DNA of 64,000 bases from Calycina herbarum (taxonomy: Eukaryota > Ascomycota > Leotiomycetes > Helotiales > Pezizellaceae): contig LLEY01000008.1 in NCBI GenBank assembly GCA_001414485.1, positions 1-64,000 on the forward strand, in the 5' to 3' direction. Shown piece by piece: positions 60,073-64,000 of the stretch. Position 1 is the stretch's first letter; every line of letters begins with the position of its first letter. The position numbers were made by a program, and so were the translations under genes. A model generated the notes under the pieces. That model was given only the letters and a program-made list of their open reading frames with translations. It ran no database searches and was not told where the DNA came from.

Positions 60073-62052
60073 CTACTTGGCCAAAAACTTCTGAAAAGCT
60101 TTATGGTCAATAGTGATATTCCCCACAGCCTTCAACTTCTTCCTCCCCTCCTTCTGTTTATCAAGCAGTTTCCTCTTGCGTCCAATATCCGCAGCATGCA
60201 ACTTCTGCAAAACATCTTTACGGAAAGGCTTGATAGTTTCTCTCGCAACAATACGATTTCCCACCGCGGCTTGGATGATAACTTCAAACATCTGTCTATC
60301 AACGTGTTCCTTGAACTTCTTGACCCAGATTTTCCCCAAACGCTCGACTTGTGAGTGATGGAGTACACGCGCTACTGCGTCCACAGGGACTTTGTTGACG
60401 AGGAGTTGCATCTTGACAATGTGACTTCGTCGGAATCCTGCGTCTTCGTATTCGAGGGAGGCATAGCCTTTGGTTGCTCCCTTGAGTTTACCGAAGAAAT
60501 CATCGACTAGCTGTGCAAGTGGGATATCGTATTTCAGGATTACTTGTGTAGCAGTGAAGAAAGTGAGTTCGACCTGTTCCCCACGGTTGGCTTCACAAAG
60601 TTCAATGACTTTCCCGAGGTATTCCTCTGGGAGGGTGATGGTTGCTGAGACGTATGGTTCTTGAAGCTCGGAAATTTTGTTCATATACTTGGGGTTGTCT
60701 GGGAACAAACTTGGGTTGGAAATTACTTCTTCGCGGAGGCCTTCTTTCCAGATGATTTTGAAGGGGACGCTTGGGGGGGTGATGATGACGCTTGCGCCGT
60801 GTTCTTGTCGGAGACGGTCCTCGAAGACGGAGCAGTGGAGGGTTCCTAGAAATCCCATTCTCCAGCCTGCGCCTAGGGCTTCCGAGGACTCCTTTTGGAG
60901 AGTGACACTTCGGTCGTTGAGGACGATTTGGTTGATTGAATCTTCGAGATGGCCGTGATCGCTTTGATCTACTGGAAATGCTGAGACGAAAACCATGGAT
61001 TTCGGTTCTTCGAATCCGGGGTATGGTTCAACTAATCCTTCTGAACCGACTGTTGTGAAGGTATCTCCACTCAATGCCTCAGCACTCTTTTTCATACCTG
61101 GGTTGAAATGTATATATCCGACTTGACCAGCTCGAAGTGAACTTTGAGCAGTCTGATGGGGATACATAATTCCAACCTCTCCCACAAAGTATTTTATCCC
61201 GGTTGCAAAAGAAACAACATGATCCCCCGCCTTAATCTTCCCATCAAAAACCCTAACCAACAACACTACACCCTTATAGTTATCATACCAAGAGTCCACC
61301 AGCAGTAATCGTAGCGGTTTTTTATGATCCCCCACCGGACAAGGAATCTGCTCAATAACCTGCGGCAAAATAGCCTCAACATTCAACCCCGTCTTCGCAC
61401 TCACCAAAACCGCCTTCTCAGGCTCCAACTCAAAAGCAACCTTCATCTGCTCCAACGCCCTCGGCGAATCCGCAGACGGTAAATCAACCTTATTAACAAC
61501 CGGCACCAGCGTCAAGCCCTGCGAGAAAGCCAAATAAAAATTCGCAACCGTCTGCGCCTGTACACCTTGACTAGCATCTACAAGCAAAAGAGCTCCCCCA
61601 CAAGATGCATAAGATCTACTAACTTCCGCGCGAAAATCTACATGGCCAGGCGTATCGACGAGATGCAGTAGATAATCCTCCCCCTTGTGCTTATATATCA
61701 TACTACATGTTTGTGCCTTGACGGTGATTCCTCGTAAGCGTTCGACATCTAGTTTATCTAGGATTTGTTTATTTCCTCCCGGCGCGATTGTGCCCGTGAG
61801 TTCTAGTAGGCGATCGCTGAGCGTACTCTTTCCATGATCGACGTGTGCTACGATGCAGAAATTTCGAAATCGTTCGATTGGTATGGCTTGGATGCGTCGC
61901 TCGACGTCAGAAATGACTTTCGAAGGTTGAGCTCGAAGAGCTATGGAGGTCGTGAAGGCGCGGATGCTGCTGGCCTGGGAGAGGAATTGGGACGCATATT
62001 GGGATCGAATGGAGCTAGGTAGCCGGAGGAGTTGTAATGGACATCGCTGCAT
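60073..62052 (-). CDS. GUF1: Mitochondrial translation factor Guf1 (EF4/LepA)
   Basis: A single exon. From the ATG at 62052 it codes 659 aa; an in-frame ATG at 62193 would add 47 residues. I prefer 62052 because [20 protein letters not shown] and the following ~40 residues look like a mitochondrial presequence. GTPase motifs are AHVDHGKST, the switch region [24 protein letters not shown] and SAKTG. Domain II follows, then the EF-G-like domains III and V, and the LepA-specific C-terminal domain with a basic end ([19 protein letters not shown]). LepA/Guf1 binds mitochondrial ribosomes and promotes back-translocation or recovery of stalled ribosomes; in yeast it matters under stress. The full chain is intact. 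It is divergent from MAD2. Confidence 0.95.
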   Translation of the reverse strand: MQRCPLQLLRLPSSIRSQYASQFLSQASSIRAFTTSIALRAQPSKVISDVERRIQAIPIERFRNFCIVAHVDHGKSTLSDRLLELTGTIAPGGNKQILDKLDVERLRGITVKAQTCSMIYKHKGEDYLLHLVDTPGHVDFRAEVSRSYASCGGALLLVDASQGVQAQTVANFYLAFSQGLTLVPVVNKVDLPSADSPRALEQMKVAFELEPEKAVLVSAKTGLNVEAILPQVIEQIPCPVGDHKKPLRLLLVDSWYDNYKGVVLLVRVFDGKIKAGDHVVSFATGIKYFVGEVGIMYPHQTAQSSLRAGQVGYIHFNPGMKKSAEALSGDTFTTVGSEGLVEPYPGFEEPKSMVFVSAFPVDQSDHGHLEDSINQIVLNDRSVTLQKESSEALGAGWRMGFLGTLHCSVFEDRLRQEHGASVIITPPSVPFKIIWKEGLREEVISNPSLFPDNPKYMNKISELQEPYVSATITLPEEYLGKVIELCEANRGEQVELTFFTATQVILKYDIPLAQLVDDFFGKLKGATKGYASLEYEDAGFRRSHIVKMQLLVNKVPVDAVARVLHHSQVERLGKIWVKKFKEHVDRQMFEVIIQAAVGNRIVARETIKPFRKDVLQKLHAADIGRKRKLLDKQKEGRKKLKAVGNITIDHKAFQKFLAK

Positions 62053-62453
62053 TGGAATTGAAGCTTCGAGGGGTTGTCGTTGGGAGCTCTGCTCGCTCGT
62101 GCCAAAAATTGTTAGACTATTTTTGGTGTTGGAAATTGAAGAGCTCGCGATAGGGCGGCAGTATGGCTCTCTTATTTCAACGTTTCTGCACATCTCACAG
62201 GCATATATTTTGGGATAATTAATTTTTCTTGAGAAGCCATGAGGTAAATTTCTAAATTTTCTAATAATTACTCCAAGTTCCCTTCGAAAGTTAGAATAAA
62301 GGAAAACTGCTACTCAAGTACGGCCGCTTTTATTCACTATCGCGAGGCTGCACCGTCCCGGCAATTGCTGGGCCAACCAAAGCATCTTTTCTGGGGAAAT
62401 ATATTGAGCCGCAACCTCGAGCTCTGATTCAACCACAATCCAAGATAGTCAAG
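62053..62453. promoter_or_regulatory. Divergent promoter region of GUF1 and MAD2
   Basis: A 401-bp gap separates the two start codons. Bases ~62240-62333 resemble the right half of the MITE-like family (AAATTTCTAAATTTTC, ACTCCAAGTTC, then GTACGGCCGCTTTTATT) with the left end missing. A decayed mobile element therefore appears to lie within a shared promoter. Confidence 0.5.
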
Positions 62454-63331
62454 ATGTCCGCCGCACCAGCAAGCAAAGATAAATCGAAGACCCACAAGCT
62501 TTCGCTGAAGGGTAAATCAATTTCAATTCCAAAGAGTAACAAATGCTAACCCCCACTAGGATCGTCGCGACTAGTCGCAGAATTCGTAAGCTCGCCCATC
62601 GAATCGCAAAGCAGAATATACTAACATAGTTCAGTTCAACTACTCCATAAACACAATCTTGTATGTCAAACTCAGGAATAAGAAGGGGCGAATGCTGATT
62701 ATGGCAGATTCCAACGAGGCGTCTACCCCGCAGAAGACTTCGCAGCAGTAAAAAAATATGGCCTCACAATGCTGGTTTCCTCCGACGACCAAGTCAAAGC
62801 CTACATCAAGAAAATAATGTCGCAGCTCGATAAATGGATGGTCGGGGGCAAGATCTCAAAACTGGTGGTGGTAATAACAAGCAAAGATACGGGCGAACCC
62901 GTAGAACGATGGCAATTCGATGTATGTCCCCTCCCCTCTTCCACCTCCCCTCTCCAATTTCTGACATGTCTTCACCACAGGTCCAAATATTCTCCAAGCC
63001 CTCCAAAAAGAAATCCTCCTCCAAATCCACCGATAAAGAAAATTCCACTCCCTCCGACGAAACACCCCCCGCTGAGAAAACAGAAACCGAGATCCAAGCC
63101 GAGATCCAATCTATATTCCGACAAATCACCGCTTCAGTCACCTTTCTACCGCAGCTCGATGGAGATTGCACGTTTAATGTGTTGGTGTATGCGGATGCGG
63201 ATAGCGAGGTGCCGGTTGATTGGGGAGATAGCGAGGCGAGGGAGATTGCTAATGGGGAGAAGGTGCAGTTGAGGAGTTTTAGCACGGCGAGTCATAAGGT
63301 TGATACGCTTGTTAGTTATAGGGTTGGTTGA
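62454..63331 (+). CDS. MAD2: Spindle assembly checkpoint protein Mad2
   Basis: Five exons, 62454-62511, 62560-62585, 62635-62660, 62708-62921 and 62981-63331, code 224 aa, including two very short 26-bp exons. The HORMA-domain pattern is clear: LKGSSRLVAEFFNYSINTIL, FQRGVYPAEDF, KKYGLTMLVSSDDQVKAYI, ERWQFDVQIF and FLPQLDGDCTFNVLVYADAD. The C-terminal safety-belt part is QLRSFSTASHKVDTLVSYRV. Mad2 at unattached kinetochores changes conformation and inhibits Cdc20-APC/C. After VQIFSK an insert of about 30 residues, rich in Lys/Ser/Glu/Pro and likely a disordered loop, makes the protein longer than the usual ~205. All phases agree. Confidence 0.95.
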
Positions 63332-64000
63332 GAGACCTGAGTTGAGTTGGGTTATGAGGGAAGATCGATTGAGGAGGGCGTGTAGGATTTGACAGTACTT
63401 TATGATATGGGGGGTGGTTATGGAGTCTTTGGTGTTTTTAAGGCTTGCTTTCCCTGGTTATTGAGGGTACTTCTGTTGTCGTACTTTACAAGCAGTACAT
63501 AGGGAGGTTCTTCTTTCGAGAATGCAAAGATAATAGAGATCGTAATATCACAGTTGCTTTTAGCTAAAGTCTCAACACAGCACTAACAAGGGCCCCTTCA
63601 GGTATTCGTGGCGGATATCAGTATTTGATTTCCTACTATACGAGCGATCTGGGAGAATGACAAAGTCCAAATGCTGATTATTCGAAACCAACTCGCACAA
63701 TATCGTATGTTGTGCGAAGTGGTTTGGAAGAATTAGTGATTCTTCGAGATAATCTAGTATAATGCATCTACTAACCGCCACGAATAGCTGCACCCACTCG
63801 CTGGTGGCACCTAGTCCAGAATCGTAAGAGATTTAGTCCTGGCTTAAGATCAGAAACCACCGAGAGTGTTGAGGCCTGATAAATGATGTCGAAGTTCACG
63901 TTTACAAATTTCATATTACATGCTTGAGTACCTTGGTACGATATACCAAAAATAAATGCTTAAGCTCTTCCCACGTTCTCTACCTGCAAAATTTACCTGC
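63332..64000. other. MAD2 3' flank, no gene seen
   Basis: It contains the MAD2 3' untranslated region and AT-balanced DNA without a supported frame. GGCGGTTAGTAG on the minus strand near 63770 and GAATATCCGCCACGAATACC-like words near 63600-63620 hint at an inverted pair (CGTGGCGG / CCGCCACG), but no element was defined. Confidence 0.4.

Noticed and set aside
60073..62193. Longer GUF1 starting at the upstream in-frame ATG 62193
   Set aside because: The extra 47 residues include acidic and non-targeting sequence. The ATG at 62052 places a mitochondrial presequence at the N-terminus, as the family has.

Overview
The window is nuclear DNA from a filamentous ascomycete. Genes carry short introns of roughly 45-90 bp with GTAAGT/GTGAGT-type donors and (C/T)AG acceptors. 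A set of deeply conserved eukaryotic genes is recognisable: WEE1, VAC7, NAA10, a DHX29-like helicase, GCN1, RPL19, mitochondrial SHMT, GUF1 and MAD2. They alternate with accessory DNA holding SDR enzymes, a SAT4-type rhodopsin-domain membrane protein, a dead HET gene, a dead beta-lactamase-like gene, AT-rich tracts and MITE-like repeats. The pyrimidine-rich leaders and gene types resemble Leotiomycetes (Botrytis/Sclerotinia relatives). That placement is an inference and was not tested by a search.

Left third (1-27,700). The Wee1 kinase gene (minus) is followed by a long upstream region. Next come a decayed beta-lactamase-like gene, an unrecognised decayed gene, an intact five-exon rhodopsin-domain gene, and an AT-rich stretch holding two adjacent inverted-repeat elements. 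The single-exon VAC7 gene (minus) sits at 19.5-22.4 kb. Gene density here is low and several stretches of 2-5 kb show no gene that I can support.

Middle (27,700-37,800). This part holds a small low-complexity ORF, two unrelated short-chain dehydrogenases (minus), and NAA10 (plus, divergent from the second SDR). A HET-domain pseudogene and other AT-rich DNA without genes follow.

Right part (37,800-64,000) is gene-dense and dominated by translation. A DHX29-type DEVH helicase (minus, 11 exons) and GCN1 (plus, 2,680 aa) share a 232-bp divergent promoter region. Then come RPL19, mitochondrial serine hydroxymethyltransferase, a lineage-restricted-looking 338-aa protein, and the divergent pair GUF1 (mitochondrial EF4/LepA) and MAD2 (spindle checkpoint). 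A small MITE-like family has copies beside RPL19, SHMT and the GUF1/MAD2 promoter.

All exon boundaries were worked out by hand from splice consensus, frame and family conservation. Every multi-exon model given as a confident CDS sums to a whole number of codons. I found no convincing new multi-gene system. The most interesting signals are a forced GC-AG intron in the helicase, the MITE family at housekeeping promoters, two adjacent inverted-repeat elements, several decayed genes, and a few small candidate genes that need transcript evidence.
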